Assembly: GCF_021474405.1 (NCBI RefSeq)
Contig: NZ_JAKEIO010000025.1
Coordinates: forward strand, 1-64,000
Length of the DNA: 64,000 nt
DNA from: [Streptosporangium] indianense
GTDB taxonomy: Bacteria; Actinomycetota; Actinomycetes; Streptomycetales; Streptomycetaceae
Reading direction: 5' to 3'
Position numbers and translations under genes: made by a program. Positions within the stretch are counted from its first letter, which is position 1, and each line of letters begins with the position of its first letter. A model generated the notes under the pieces. It worked only from the letters and a program-made list of their open reading frames with translations, was not told where the DNA came from and did no database searches. This document shows positions 43,374 through 52,684 of this stretch, piece after piece.

Positions 43374-44897
43374 TCAGTCGCAGCCGCACCCGCTCGCCAC
43401 GGCCGGCAGGGGCTCGGGGGCGCCGATCTTCGGCAGGCCCAGCATCACGCCGACGGGCTTGGCCTTCTCGGCCGCGTTGCGCTTCTCCCAGGCGTCGCCC
43501 GCGCGCGTGCGGCGTACCTCCAGCACGGGCCCCTCGGCGAGGAGGTGGTGCGGGGCGGCGTAGGTGATCTCGACCGTGACGACGTCGCCGGGACGGACCT
43601 CCTGGTCCGGCTTGGTGAAGTGCACGAGGCGGTTGTCGGGGGCGCGGCCGGACAGCCGGTGGGTGGTGTCGTCCTTGCGGCCCTCGCCCTCGGCGACCAT
43701 CAGCTCCAGCGTGCGGCCGACCTGCTTCTTGTTCTCCTCCCAGGAGATCTCCTCCTGGAGGGCGACGAGCCGCTCGTAGCGCTCCTGGACGACCTTCTTG
43801 GGGATCTGGCCGTCCATCTCGGCGGCCGGGGTGCCGGGGCGCTTGGAGTACTGGAACGTGAACGCCTGGGCGAAGCGGGCCTCGCGCACCACGTGCAGCG
43901 TCTGCTCGAAGTCATCCTCGGTCTCGCCGGGGAAGCCCACGATGATGTCCGTGCTGATCGCGGCGTGCGGGATGGCGGCGCGGACCTTCTCGATGATCCC
44001 CAGGAAGCGCTCCTGGCGGTAGGAGCGGCGCATCGCCTTGAGGACCGGGTCGGAGCCGGACTGGAGCGGCATGTGCAGCTGCGGCATCACGTTCGGTGTC
44101 TCGGCCATGGCGGCGATGACGTCGTCGGTGAAGTCACGCGGGTGCGGAGAGGTGAAGCGGACGCGCTCCAGCCCGTCGATCTTCCCGCAGGCGCGCAGCA
44201 GCTTGCTGAAGGCCTCGCGGTCACCGATGTCGGAGCCGTAGGCGTTGACGTTCTGCCCGAGCAGCGTGATCTCGGAGACGCCCTCGGCGACCAGGGCCTC
44301 GATCTCGGCGAGGATGTCGCCGGGGCGGCGGTCCTTCTCCTTGCCGCGCAGGGCCGGGACGATGCAGAAGGTGCAGGTGTTGTTGCACCCGACGGAGATG
44401 GAGACCCAGGCCGCGTAGGCGCTCTCGCGCCGGGTCGGCAGCGTCGACGGGAACGCCTCCAGCGACTCGGCGATCTCGACCTGTGCCTCGTCCTGGACGC
44501 GTGCGCGTTCCAGCAGGACGGGCAGCTTGCCGATGTTGTGCGTGCCGAAGACGACGTCCACCCAGGGCGCCCTCTTCACGATGGTGTCCCGGTCCTTCTG
44601 CGCGAGGCAGCCGCCGACCGCGATCTGCATCCCGGGGCGGCTCGCCTTCTTCGGAGCGAGGTGGCCGAGGTTGCCGTACAGCTTGTTGTCGGCGTTCTCA
44701 CGCACGGCGCAGGTGTTGAAGACGACGACGTCCGCCTCGTCGGCGCCCTGGGGGGCGCGGACGTAGCCCGCGTCCTCCAGCAGTCCGGACAATCGCTCGG
44801 AGTCGTGGACGTTCATCTGGCATCCGTAGGTCCGGATCTCATAGGTCTTAGATGATCGAACGTCCACTGCCGGGCTCCGGTCGCTGCTGCTGGTCAT
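43374..44897 (-). CDS. miaB: tRNA-2-methylthio-N6-dimethylallyladenosine synthase
   Basis: 507 residues. Radical SAM methylthiotransferase acting on A37 of tRNA after MiaA. N-terminal UPF0004 domain with cluster cysteines in [23 protein letters not shown] and VGGCLAQ; radical SAM motif [19 protein letters not shown] (CxxxCxxC); C-terminal TRAM domain from [19 protein letters not shown]. The extreme C-terminus GCGC resembles a small metal-binding tail. ATG 44897. Confidence 0.96.
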   Translation of the reverse strand: MTSSSDRSPAVDVRSSKTYEIRTYGCQMNVHDSERLSGLLEDAGYVRAPQGADEADVVVFNTCAVRENADNKLYGNLGHLAPKKASRPGMQIAVGGCLAQKDRDTIVKRAPWVDVVFGTHNIGKLPVLLERARVQDEAQVEIAESLEAFPSTLPTRRESAYAAWVSISVGCNNTCTFCIVPALRGKEKDRRPGDILAEIEALVAEGVSEITLLGQNVNAYGSDIGDREAFSKLLRACGKIDGLERVRFTSPHPRDFTDDVIAAMAETPNVMPQLHMPLQSGSDPVLKAMRRSYRQERFLGIIEKVRAAIPHAAISTDIIVGFPGETEDDFEQTLHVVREARFAQAFTFQYSKRPGTPAAEMDGQIPKKVVQERYERLVALQEEISWEENKKQVGRTLELMVAEGEGRKDDTTHRLSGRAPDNRLVHFTKPDQEVRPGDVVTVEITYAAPHHLLAEGPVLEVRRTRAGDAWEKRNAAEKAKPVGVMLGLPKIGAPEPLPAVASGCGCD

Positions 44898-45036
44898 GGT
44901 TCAAGGGTAGGTGCTTCCCGGACGACGGCGTCCACAAGGTTCCGCGGCCCCGGGACCCGGAGCCGCACGACTGCCGTCGGCGCCGCTGTGCGGCCGGCCG
45001 GACGGGAGCGTGAGCGACTTCCGGAAGGTACCGGCC

Positions 45037-45690
45037 TCAGGGCTCGATGAGTCCTGCCCTGATCGCGTACCGGGTCAGCTCCAGGCGGTCGCGCATGCCG
45101 AGCTTCTGCAGCAGGTTGGCGCGGTGGCGCTCCACGGTCTTGGCGCTGATGAAGAGGAGCTCCCCGATCTCCTTCGAGGTGTGTCCCTCGGCGACCAGCT
45201 TGAGGATCTCCTCCTCGCGCTCGGTGATGGGGCGTTCCGGGAGGCCGTCGCCCCGATGCAGCCGCTCCAGGTAGGAGCGGACGAGGGCGCGTTCGGCTCC
45301 CGGGTAGATGAACGGCTCGTCGCGCACGGCGGCCCGGCAGGCCTCGACCAGGTCGCGGTCGGCGACCGACTTGAGGACGTAGCCGCTGGCTCCGGCCCTG
45401 AGCGCCTCGAAGAAGTACTCCTCGTTGTCGTACATCGTGAGGATCAGGATGTGCAGGCCGGGCAGTCGGCGGGAGAGTTCCCGGGCGGCCTGGAGGCCGG
45501 TCATCCGGGGCATGGCCACGTCCAGGACGGCCAGGTCCACGGGCGTCTCCCGGGCCCTGGCCACGGCCTCGGCACCGTCCCCGGCCTCCGCCACCACGGT
45601 GAGGTCGGGCTCCCCGTCCAGGATGAGGCGCACGCCCCGGCGGACGAGCGTGTGGTCGTAGGCGAGCAGCACACGGATCGGTGTGGACAT
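45037..45690 (-). CDS. NarL/LuxR-type response regulator
   Basis: 217 residues. Receiver domain with acidic start VLLAYDHTLVRRGV, phospho-acceptor Asp in VDLAVLDVAMPRM (residue about 54) and switch Lys in GYVLKSVAD; LuxR-type helix-turn-helix in ITEREEEILKLVAEGHTSKE to KTVERHRANLLQKL. Its ATG overlaps the kinase stop (TGATG), so the pair is translationally coupled. I recall the corresponding S. coelicolor pair as SCO5784/SCO5785, implicated in growth and antibiotic timing. Confidence 0.92.
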   Translation of the reverse strand: MSTPIRVLLAYDHTLVRRGVRLILDGEPDLTVVAEAGDGAEAVARARETPVDLAVLDVAMPRMTGLQAARELSRRLPGLHILILTMYDNEEYFFEALRAGASGYVLKSVADRDLVEACRAAVRDEPFIYPGAERALVRSYLERLHRGDGLPERPITEREEEILKLVAEGHTSKEIGELLFISAKTVERHRANLLQKLGMRDRLELTRYAIRAGLIEP

Positions 45691-46733
45691 CAGCGGAGCC
45701 CTTCGGTCACCGGTACGCGCAGCCGTACGTCGGTGCCCCCGCCCCGCGCCGGCTCCAGGGTCAGGGTGGCACCGATCAGCAGGGCGCGCTCGCGCATGCC
45801 GGTGATGCCGGCGCCCTCGGTGGCGTCGCCGAGGCCCGTGCCGTTGTCGCGTACGAGGAGCTCGACACCGTCAGGGCCCGGCTGGAGGCGGAGTTCGGCC
45901 TGGTCGGCGGTGGCATGCCGGGCGGTGTTGGTCAGGCCCTCCTGGGCGACCCGGTAGACGACGAGTTCGGCCTCGGGGGTCAGGTCGGGAAGCTCGCCGG
46001 TGACGTGAGGGCGCACGGTCAGCCCGTGGGTCGTGAACCCTCCGGCGAGTGAACGCAGGGCGCTGGCCAGCCCGAGTTCCTCCAGCACGCCGGGCCGCAG
46101 GCGACGGGCGATGCGGCGGATCTCGTCCAGGCCGGCCCGGGTCGCCTCCTGCGCCTGGCCCACCTCCTCGCGGAGGTCCTCGGGCGCCCGGTCGGCGACG
46201 CGCTTGAGCTGGAGGAGGACGGCGGTCAGGGTCTGCCCGACCTCGTCGTGGAGCTCCCGGGCGATCCGGTGGCGTTCGCTCTCCTGCGCCGACAGCGCCC
46301 GGGCCGTGCCGGCGGCCCGCTCGGCCTCCAGCCGGTCGAGCATCGTGTTGTACGTCGTGATCAGCCCGGCCGTCTCCGCCGGACCCGACACCACAGGCCG
46401 GGAGCCCGGGCGCAGCAGGTCCGCGGTGGCCATGGCCCGGTCCAGCCGTTGCAGCGGCACCAGACCGAACCGCAGCACGAGGGCGTTGCCGGCGAGCAGC
46501 AGCACCAGGCCGCCGAGCAGGACGAGGGCCTCGCCCACGAGGACGGGGGTGGACACGGTGACCGGGCCGAGCAGCAGCGCCGTGGCCACGACCAGGCCGG
46601 CGGCGTTGAGCGAGAAGATCCGCCAGAACAACGACACGCTCGCCGATCCGCTCCTTCCCGCCTTCACGCAGTGCACCGCCCCGTCCACTCTCTCCGGCGA
46701 CCGGCCGCTGCGTATATCCGTCACGACACCCAT
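45690..46733 (-). CDS. Sensor histidine kinase, HisKA_3 type
   Basis: 347 residues from ATG 46733; an open frame continues upstream to 46868 without a better start. Two membrane segments (IFSLNAAGLVVATALLLG; ALVLLGGLVLLLAGNALVL) with almost no external loop, so it probably senses within the membrane or cytoplasm. HAMP-like linker, then the phosphorylated His in RHRIARELHDEVGQTL, and a GHKL ATPase with EGLTNTARHA and VRDNGTGLGD. Partner of the coupled NarL regulator. Ligand unknown. Confidence 0.9.
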   Translation of the reverse strand: MGVVTDIRSGRSPERVDGAVHCVKAGRSGSASVSLFWRIFSLNAAGLVVATALLLGPVTVSTPVLVGEALVLLGGLVLLLAGNALVLRFGLVPLQRLDRAMATADLLRPGSRPVVSGPAETAGLITTYNTMLDRLEAERAAGTARALSAQESERHRIARELHDEVGQTLTAVLLQLKRVADRAPEDLREEVGQAQEATRAGLDEIRRIARRLRPGVLEELGLASALRSLAGGFTTHGLTVRPHVTGELPDLTPEAELVVYRVAQEGLTNTARHATADQAELRLQPGPDGVELLVRDNGTGLGDATEGAGITGMRERALLIGATLTLEPARGGGTDVRLRVPVTEGLR

Positions 46734-46879
46734 GTCGTCACCGTACGGCCGGATGAAAGCATGCGGAGTCGACCCGTCCGATGATCGACACCGGTCGCCG
46801 GGCCGACACAGCGGATCAAACAAGACCAACAGTACGAAATACGCACGTTCGACGGACGAGACGAACAAGGGGAAGCAAC

Positions 46880-47365
46880 GTGTCAGCTCCGCGCCTGAGG
46901 GCGACGCCGCTGCCGGGCATCGGGGTCCAGTACGACCTGGAGACCCGGGAACACCGCCATCTGTCGGTGGTGGCGCACCGCGACGGCACGCGCACGGTGA
47001 ACATGTACCGGCCCGACGATCCCGACTCCTGCGCCCACTCGTTGAAGCTGACCAGCTCGGAGGCGGGGTCGCTGATCGACGCGTTGAAGCCGTCCCATCA
47101 CAGCCCGAGCCTGCTGTACACCACCGATCTCGGGCTGGTCGCCGAGCGGATCGAGGTGCCGGCGGCCTCGCGCTGGAACGGGCGGGTGCTCGGCGACATG
47201 CGGATGCGGACGGAGACGGGTGCGTCGGTGGTGGCCGTGCTGCGGCGGGCCGAGGCGATCCCGTCGCCCGCTCCGGACTTCCGTCTGTCGGGCGGTGACA
47301 CGCTGATCGTCGTCGGCACCCGCGAGGGCGTCGACGCGGCCGCGACCATCATCGGGCGGGAGTGA
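46880..47365 (+). CDS. TrkA-C domain regulatory subunit of a cation/proton antiporter
   Basis: 161 residues from GTG 46880 (AAGGGGAAG upstream). N-terminal beta-rich part (GIGVQYDLETREHRHLSVV) and a C-terminal RCK_C/TrkA-C domain (LGDMRMRTETGASVVAVLRR, FRLSGGDTLIVVGTREGVDA). This matches KhtT-like proteins that gate KhtU-type antiporters in response to a nucleotide. The next gene, encoding the antiporter, starts 4 bases after its stop. Confidence 0.88.
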   Translation: MSAPRLRATPLPGIGVQYDLETREHRHLSVVAHRDGTRTVNMYRPDDPDSCAHSLKLTSSEAGSLIDALKPSHHSPSLLYTTDLGLVAERIEVPAASRWNGRVLGDMRMRTETGASVVAVLRRAEAIPSPAPDFRLSGGDTLIVVGTREGVDAAATIIGRE

Positions 47366-47369
47366 GCTT

Positions 47370-48587
47370 TTGCACTCCGCTGTTCTGCTCATCGAGTTCG
47401 GTTCCATCATTCTCGGCCTCGGCCTGCTCGGCCGGTTCGCCGCCCGGTTCCGGCTCTCGCCGATACCCCTGTATCTCCTCGCCGGTCTGGCCTTCGGTGA
47501 GGGCGGTCTGCTGCCGCTCGGCGCGAGCGAGGAGTTCATCGCCACGGGCGCGGAGATCGGCGTCATCCTGCTGCTGCTGATGCTGGGCCTGGAGTACACG
47601 GCGAGCGACCTGGTCTCCAACCTCAAGACGCACTACCCGTCCGGTCTGGTCGACTGCGCCCTCAACGCGCTTCCCGGTGCCGCCGTGGCGCTGCTGCTGG
47701 GCTGGGGCCCGGTGGCCGCCGTCGTACTGGCCGGTGTCACCTGGATCTCGTCGTCCGGTGTGATCGCGAAGGTGCTGGGCGATCTGGGCCGGGTCGGCAA
47801 CCGGGAGACGCCGGTGATCCTCAGTGTGCTGGTGCTGGAGGATCTGGCGATGGCGGTGTACCTGCCCATCGTCACGGCGCTGGTGGCGGGCGTCGGGCTG
47901 CTGGCCGGCAGCGTCACCCTGGCGGTCGCGCTGGGCGCCGCCGGACTGGTGCTCTTCCTCGCCCTGCGCTACGGCAGGCTCATCTCGCGCTTCGTCTCCA
48001 GCGACGACCCGGAGAAGCTGCTGCTGGTCGTGCTGGGCCTGACGATCCTGGTCGCGGGTGTCGCCCAGCAGCTCCAGGTGTCGGCGGCGGTCGGGGCCTT
48101 CCTGGTGGGCATCGCGCTGTCGGGAGAGGTCGCGGAGGGCGCGCACACCCTGCTGAGCCCCCTGCGCGACCTGTTCGCCGCGGTGTTCTTCGTCTTCTTC
48201 GGGCTGCACACCGACCCGTCGAGCATCCCGCCCGTCCTGCTGCCCGCGCTCGGCCTCGCGGTCGTCACCGCGCTGACGAAGATCGCCACCGGGTACTGGG
48301 CGGCCCGGCGGGCCGGGATCTCCGTCAAGGGCCGCTGGCGGGCCGGCGGGGCGCTGGTGGCCCGCGGCGAGTTCTCGATCGTCATCGCCGGTCTCGCCGT
48401 CGCGGCCGGTGTGGAACCGTCCCTCGGCCCGCTGGCCACGGCGTACGTCCTGATCCTGGTCGTCCTGGGCCCGCTCACCGCGCGCTACACCGAGCCGGTG
48501 GCGACGTGGTGGTCCCGCCGCCGCGCACCTCACCCCTCGCGGCCGGCACCCCGAGCAGCGGAGACGGAGGCACCGGTCGCCGACTGA
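47370..48587 (+). CDS. CPA2-family cation/proton antiporter (KhtU/KefB-like)
   Basis: 405 residues starting with TTG at 47370, a rare start; GGGAG lies eight bases upstream and no better codon fits, so tight coupling to the upstream TrkA-C gene is likely. About 12 hydrophobic helices; conserved ion-path blocks LAGLAFGEGGLLPLG, LLLMLGLEYTASDL, SSSGVIAKVLGDLG with VLVLEDLAMAVYLP, and GALVARGEFSIVIAGLA. Lacks the cytoplasmic nucleotide domain, which is supplied in trans by the previous gene. Likely exports K+ in exchange for H+. Confidence 0.9.
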   Translation: MHSAVLLIEFGSIILGLGLLGRFAARFRLSPIPLYLLAGLAFGEGGLLPLGASEEFIATGAEIGVILLLLMLGLEYTASDLVSNLKTHYPSGLVDCALNALPGAAVALLLGWGPVAAVVLAGVTWISSSGVIAKVLGDLGRVGNRETPVILSVLVLEDLAMAVYLPIVTALVAGVGLLAGSVTLAVALGAAGLVLFLALRYGRLISRFVSSDDPEKLLLVVLGLTILVAGVAQQLQVSAAVGAFLVGIALSGEVAEGAHTLLSPLRDLFAAVFFVFFGLHTDPSSIPPVLLPALGLAVVTALTKIATGYWAARRAGISVKGRWRAGGALVARGEFSIVIAGLAVAAGVEPSLGPLATAYVLILVVLGPLTARYTEPVATWWSRRRAPHPSRPAPRAAETEAPVAD

Positions 48588-48749
48588 AGGGGGTGTGACG
48601 GGGCGGCCCGGGGTCTTCGTGATCAGGGCCGGGTGCCCCGGACTGACCAGGGGTCGGTCGCGTGCCCTGTGAGTGACGCCCGAGCCGGCAGCCGAGGCGT
48701 CCCCGGGCCCGACCCAGCCACCACGGCCGGGGCCCTTCCCGCGCCCCGG

Positions 48750-49157
48750 TCAGGCGGTCGCGCCCGGCACCCACCCCTGCTTGCGCAGCACCCCCGGCAC
48801 GTCCGGCGCCTCGTAGTGCTCGCCCTTGAGGACCTTGCCGTCCTCCCGGCGGGAGACCGTGCCGTCGGGGCCGAGCTTCGTCATGTTGGAGCGGTGGATC
48901 TCGGCGAGCACCGCGTCGAGGTCGATCCCGTGCACGAGAGCGGTCCCGTACGCGACATACACCACGTCCGCCAACTCGTGCGCGAGCCGGTCGAGCGGAC
49001 CCCGCACCGACACCTCGGCGACCTCCGCCGCCTCCTCCGCGAGAAGTTCGCCGCGATGGGCCGCCAGTTCCGCGGAGACCTCCGTCGGCGTACTGCGGAC
49101 GTCCAGGCCGAAGGCGCGGTGGAATTCACGGACCAGGTCAGCGGGCGAAGAACTCAT
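48750..49157 (-). CDS. MazG-like nucleotide pyrophosphohydrolase
   Basis: 135 residues from ATG 49157. All-alpha NTP pyrophosphatase fold: EFHRAFGLDVRSTPTEV, AAHRGELLAEEAAEVAEVSV (paired metal-binding Glu, EExxE-like), then LAHELADVVYVAYGTALVHG with the ELxD part of the second motif. This resembles the short phage/actinobacterial MazG-like group. Expected to hydrolyse a non-canonical NTP; substrate not known. Convergent with the antiporter gene. Confidence 0.82.
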   Translation of the reverse strand: MSSSPADLVREFHRAFGLDVRSTPTEVSAELAAHRGELLAEEAAEVAEVSVRGPLDRLAHELADVVYVAYGTALVHGIDLDAVLAEIHRSNMTKLGPDGTVSRREDGKVLKGEHYEAPDVPGVLRKQGWVPGATA

Positions 49158-49253
49158 GGGGGCGACTGTAGTACCGCCCGCCGGCACTCCCCCACCGCCG
49201 GCTTGTGACCCCTGCCCTGGTCAGGGTGCCACCCGGCTGGCAGGATCGCCCGC

Positions 49254-50255
49254 ATGTCCAGAACGCTCACCCCCGTCGGCAGGCGCCGGGCCCTGCAGGG
49301 CGGCGCCGCCTCCCTCGTGGTCCTCGGGCTGCTGATGTGGTGGCTGCGCCCCTGGGCCGAGGAACCTCCGAACGGGACGATCACGTTCAGCACGGGCACC
49401 CGCGCGGGCGTCTACCACGAGTACGGCCGGCTCCTGAGCGGCGAGATCGACAAGGACATGCCCGACCTGAAGGTACGGCTGCAGCCCAGTGCCGGGTCAC
49501 AGGAGAACGTCTCGGACGTGGCGACGGGCGACGCGGACTTCGCGATCGCCGCGGCCGACGCGGTCGCCACGTACAAACTCGGCAAAGGCGAGGGCGCCGA
49601 CCGGCTGCGCGGGGTCGCGCGCCTGTACGACGACTACGTCCAGCTCGTCGTGCCGCCGGACTCGGACATCCGCTCCGTCGCGGACCTGCGGGGCAAACGC
49701 GTGGCCATAGGGCTGCCCGACTCCGGTGTGCGACTGATAGCGAACCGCGTACTGAGGGCCGCCGGCATCGACCCGGAGCAGGACATCCAGCCGTCGTCGG
49801 ACGGCATCGACACCGGACCCAAGCGGTTGGGCCGCGGCCTGGACGCGTTCTTCTGGTCGGGCGGCCTGCCCACGGACGGCCTCAGCGGGCCGGCCAAGAA
49901 GTCGGCGTCGGCCTTCCGGTTCGTGCCGATCGACGCCACGCTCGTGGCCAAGCTGCACGACCAGGGCGGTGCCACGCGCTACTACCGCGCCACGAAGATG
50001 CCGGAGTCGGCCTACCCCACGATCCAGCGCGGCAAGGCGGTGCCGACGCTGGCGGTGTCCAATCTGCTGATCACGCGCAGCGACATGGATCCACGGCTCA
50101 CCGAGTGGCTGACCCGTACGGTGCTCGACAGCCGGGACCTGATCGGCGCCACCGTCCACTCCGCGCAGCTGGTCGACGTCCGTACGGCGATCTACACCGA
50201 CCCGCTGACGCTGCACGTCGGCGCCCAGCGCTACTACCAGTCGGTCAAGCCGTAG
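49254..50255 (+). CDS. TAXI-family TRAP transporter solute-binding protein
   Basis: 333 residues. A single N-terminal hydrophobic segment (GGAASLVVLGLLMWWLRPW) anchors or exports it. TAXI features: ITFSTGTRAGVYHEYGRLL, LQPSAGSQENVSDVATGDAD, FAIAAADAVATYKLG, IGLPDSGVRLIANRVLRAAG. No TRAP membrane permease gene is adjacent. In two-component contexts such orphan binding proteins often present a ligand to a sensor kinase; here gluK is immediately downstream and convergent, so a glutamate-sensing auxiliary role is possible but only inferred. Confidence 0.85.
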   Translation: MSRTLTPVGRRRALQGGAASLVVLGLLMWWLRPWAEEPPNGTITFSTGTRAGVYHEYGRLLSGEIDKDMPDLKVRLQPSAGSQENVSDVATGDADFAIAAADAVATYKLGKGEGADRLRGVARLYDDYVQLVVPPDSDIRSVADLRGKRVAIGLPDSGVRLIANRVLRAAGIDPEQDIQPSSDGIDTGPKRLGRGLDAFFWSGGLPTDGLSGPAKKSASAFRFVPIDATLVAKLHDQGGATRYYRATKMPESAYPTIQRGKAVPTLAVSNLLITRSDMDPRLTEWLTRTVLDSRDLIGATVHSAQLVDVRTAIYTDPLTLHVGAQRYYQSVKP

Positions 50256-50292
50256 CACCCGAGCCGCACGCGGCCCGACGGGTCGCCGTCCG

Positions 50293-51699
50293 TCAGGCCG
50301 TGGGCGCCGATCTTGGCACCGACACCGTCACCTTCAGGCCGTGCGGCTCGTGACGGTCGTAGGCGATCGCGCCGCCGCCCGCCGCGAGCAGGGCCCGGGA
50401 GATGGACAGCCCGAGGCCCGAGCCCTTGATGTTCTGGTGCCGGCCGCTGCGCCAGAAGCGGTCACCGACGCGGGCCAGCTCCTCTTCGGTCAGACCCGGA
50501 CCCTGATCGGCCACGACGACCGTGGAGGTGTCGCCGTTGGAGGCGACGGTCACCTCCACGGCCTGCCCCTCGGGCGTGAACTTCACCGCGTTGTCGATGA
50601 CCGCGTCCAGCGCGCTGGACAGCGCGACCGGGTCGGCCCACGCGGTCGTGGGCGGGCAGTTCCCCACCAGGCGCACGCCCTTGGCCTCGGCGGTCGGCGC
50701 CCAGGCCGCGAGACGTTCGGCGGCCAGCTCCCCGATGTCGGTGACCTTCAGATCGGCCTCGGTGTGCTCGGCCAGCGCCAGGTCGAGCAGGTCGTCCAGG
50801 ACCTGCGCGAGGCGCTTGCCCTCGGCCTGGACCGAGGCGATCTCCTTGTTGCCCTCGGGCAGCTCGAACGAGAGCAGCTCGATGCGCAGCAGCAGCGCGG
50901 CGAGGGGGTTGCGCAGCTGGTGCGAGGCGTCGGCGACGAAGGCGCGCTGCTGCTCCAGCACGTCCTCGACGTTGTCCGCCATCTCGTTGAACGACCGGGC
51001 GAGGCGCTGGAGTTCCGGCGGTCCGCCGGCGGCCGCGACCCGGGACTTCAGCCGTCCGGTGGCGATGTCGTGGGTGGTGGCGTCGAGGACTCGCACGGGC
51101 TTGAGCACCCAGCCGGTCAGCCGCAGGGCGGCACCGACGGCCAGCAGCATCGCGGCGAACTCGCCCGCGCCGATGACCAGCCAGCCGTTCAGCGTGCGGG
51201 AGCGCAGCTGCCCGGTGGGCGAGTCGGTGACGACGACCGCGACGACGTCGCCGTCCCGGATGACCGGCGAGGCGACCACGAGGTTGCGGCGCTGCCAGGG
51301 CCACACCTGCTTCGGGTCGTGGCTGCGGCGGCTGAGCTTCGCCTCGTCGAAGGCGTCACGCACCTCGCCCTGGTCGGGCAGCGACCACTCGTCAGGGGCG
51401 TGGGCCATGGCACGGCCGGTGCGGTAGAAGACCCCGGACCGGATGCCGTAGACCTCGTAGTAGCTGCGGAGCTCGCTGCGGAGCGTGGCCAGGCGCTCGT
51501 TCTCGAAGGCGCCGGTGGTGCCCTCGGGCGAGTCGGTGACGAACTGGGCGAGGGCGGCGAAGCGGGCCGTGTCGTCGATCCGGTCGACGACGACCTTCTG
51601 CTGCTGCGCGCCGGCGAGGCTCACGGCCAGCGGCACGCCGAGCGCGAGCAGCACGGCCGCCATCAGGACGATGAGCAGGGGGAGCAGACGAGTGCGCAC
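50293..51699 (-). CDS. gluK: Sensor histidine kinase GluK
   Basis: 468 residues. Signal-anchor helix (LLPLLIVLMAAVLLALGVPL), an extracytoplasmic domain of about 140 residues (ERLATLRSELRSYYEVYGIR, VIRDGDVVAVVVTDSPTG), a second helix (LVIGAGEFAAMLLAVGAAL), HAMP, phospho-His in DASHQLRNPLAALLLRIELL, and an ATPase with VIDNAVKFTPEG and DQGPGLTEEE, plus GSGLGLSISRALLAAGGG. Ends an operon with gluR 9 bases upstream. I recall this pair in S. coelicolor as the GluR-GluK glutamate-sensing system next to gluABCD. Confidence 0.88.
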   Translation of the reverse strand: MRTRLLPLLIVLMAAVLLALGVPLAVSLAGAQQQKVVVDRIDDTARFAALAQFVTDSPEGTTGAFENERLATLRSELRSYYEVYGIRSGVFYRTGRAMAHAPDEWSLPDQGEVRDAFDEAKLSRRSHDPKQVWPWQRRNLVVASPVIRDGDVVAVVVTDSPTGQLRSRTLNGWLVIGAGEFAAMLLAVGAALRLTGWVLKPVRVLDATTHDIATGRLKSRVAAAGGPPELQRLARSFNEMADNVEDVLEQQRAFVADASHQLRNPLAALLLRIELLSFELPEGNKEIASVQAEGKRLAQVLDDLLDLALAEHTEADLKVTDIGELAAERLAAWAPTAEAKGVRLVGNCPPTTAWADPVALSSALDAVIDNAVKFTPEGQAVEVTVASNGDTSTVVVADQGPGLTEEELARVGDRFWRSGRHQNIKGSGLGLSISRALLAAGGGAIAYDRHEPHGLKVTVSVPRSAPTA

Positions 51700-51708
51700 C
51701 CGGCCCCG

Positions 51709-52395
51709 CTACCCGGCAGGCGCGACGAGCCGGTATCCGACTCCGCGGACGGTCTCGATGAGGGCCGGCATCCGCAGCTTGGCACGCAGGGACGCGACGT
51801 GCACCTCAAGGGTGCGCCCGGTGCCCTCCCAGCTGGTCTGCCACACCTCGCTGATGATCTGCTCGCGGCGGAAGACCACTCCGGGCCGCTGCGCGAGCAG
51901 GGCCAGCAGGTCGAACTCCTTGCGGGTCAGGCTGATCACCGACCCGTCCACACTGACCCTGCGCGTGGGCAGCTCGATGTGCACCGGGCCGAGTCGCAGC
52001 TCGGTCTCGATGCCGCTGGAGGTGTCCTCGTGGGAGGTGCGCCGGCTGACCGCGTGGATCCGGGCGAGCAGTTCTCCCGTGTCGTAGGGCTTCACCACGT
52101 AGTCGTCGGCGCCGAGGTTGAGGCCGTGGATGCGGGAACGCACGTCGGAGCGGGCGGTGACCATGATCACCGGGGTGCTGGTGCGCTTGCGGATCTTGCC
52201 GCAGACCTCGTATCCGTCCTGGTCGGGCAGGCCGAGGTCGAGGAGGACGACGCCGAAGCAGTCAACCTCGGGGACGAGTGCCTGAAGGGCCTCCTCACCG
52301 CTGCGCGCGTGCGTGACGTCGAACCCGTGCCGTGCCAGAACCGCCGACAGGGCGGCGGCGACATGGTTGTCGTCCTCGACGAGCAGCAGTCTCAC
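51709..52395 (-). CDS. gluR: OmpR-family response regulator GluR
   Basis: 228 residues from GTG 52395 (VRLLLVEDDNHVAAALSAVL); the longer frame upstream begins in non-coding-looking sequence. Receiver with phospho-Asp in GVVLLDLGLPDQDG and Lys in DDYVVKPYDTGELL; C-terminal winged helix with SLTRKEFDLLALLAQRPGVV and EVHVASLRAKLRMPALIETV then RGVGYRLV. Divergent from gluABCD; candidate binding repeats lie between them. Activates glutamate uptake genes according to what I recall of the S. coelicolor system. Confidence 0.9.
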   Translation of the reverse strand: MRLLLVEDDNHVAAALSAVLARHGFDVTHARSGEEALQALVPEVDCFGVVLLDLGLPDQDGYEVCGKIRKRTSTPVIMVTARSDVRSRIHGLNLGADDYVVKPYDTGELLARIHAVSRRTSHEDTSSGIETELRLGPVHIELPTRRVSVDGSVISLTRKEFDLLALLAQRPGVVFRREQIISEVWQTSWEGTGRTLEVHVASLRAKLRMPALIETVRGVGYRLVAPAG

Positions 52396-52575
52396 CCGGT
52401 CCCCCTTCAGTTCACTGGCCGTACGCTCTAAATGTGTACAAGACGCGTGCACACGCGCGGGTGCACCTTGTGCAGTCACGCTGATGGATGAGGACGGCGT
52501 CAAGAGAGTTCCGGTTGCGGAGCCCTTCCGTTACCCGGCCGATATCAGCGCTGCTCACAAGTGCTACGACACGTG

Positions 52576-52617
52576 TCCGATTGCTATCGGATCGTGATGC
52601 TCAGATTCCCCTCAGAT
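52576..52617. promoter_or_regulatory. Candidate GluR sites between gluR and gluA
   Basis: TCCGAT-TGCT-ATCGGA, a perfect 6-bp dyad (52576-52591), and the direct repeat CTCAGAT at 52600 and 52611, phased at 11 bp as OmpR-type regulators prefer. They lie 70-110 bases before gluA. The remaining gluR-gluA spacer also has GTCCTCC/GGAGGAC (52649-52670) just upstream of the gluA start. Confidence 0.5.
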
Positions 52618-52684
52618 GTAATGACGCAGGTCGTAGAGGGTAACTACTGTCCTCCGAAACCGAGGAGGACGGAGCCTGAGAGCG

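Noticed and set aside
47349-48533. Minus-strand frame of 394 codons opposite the antiporter
   Set aside because: Asp/Gln/Arg-rich shadow of a membrane protein gene with conserved helices on the plus strand.
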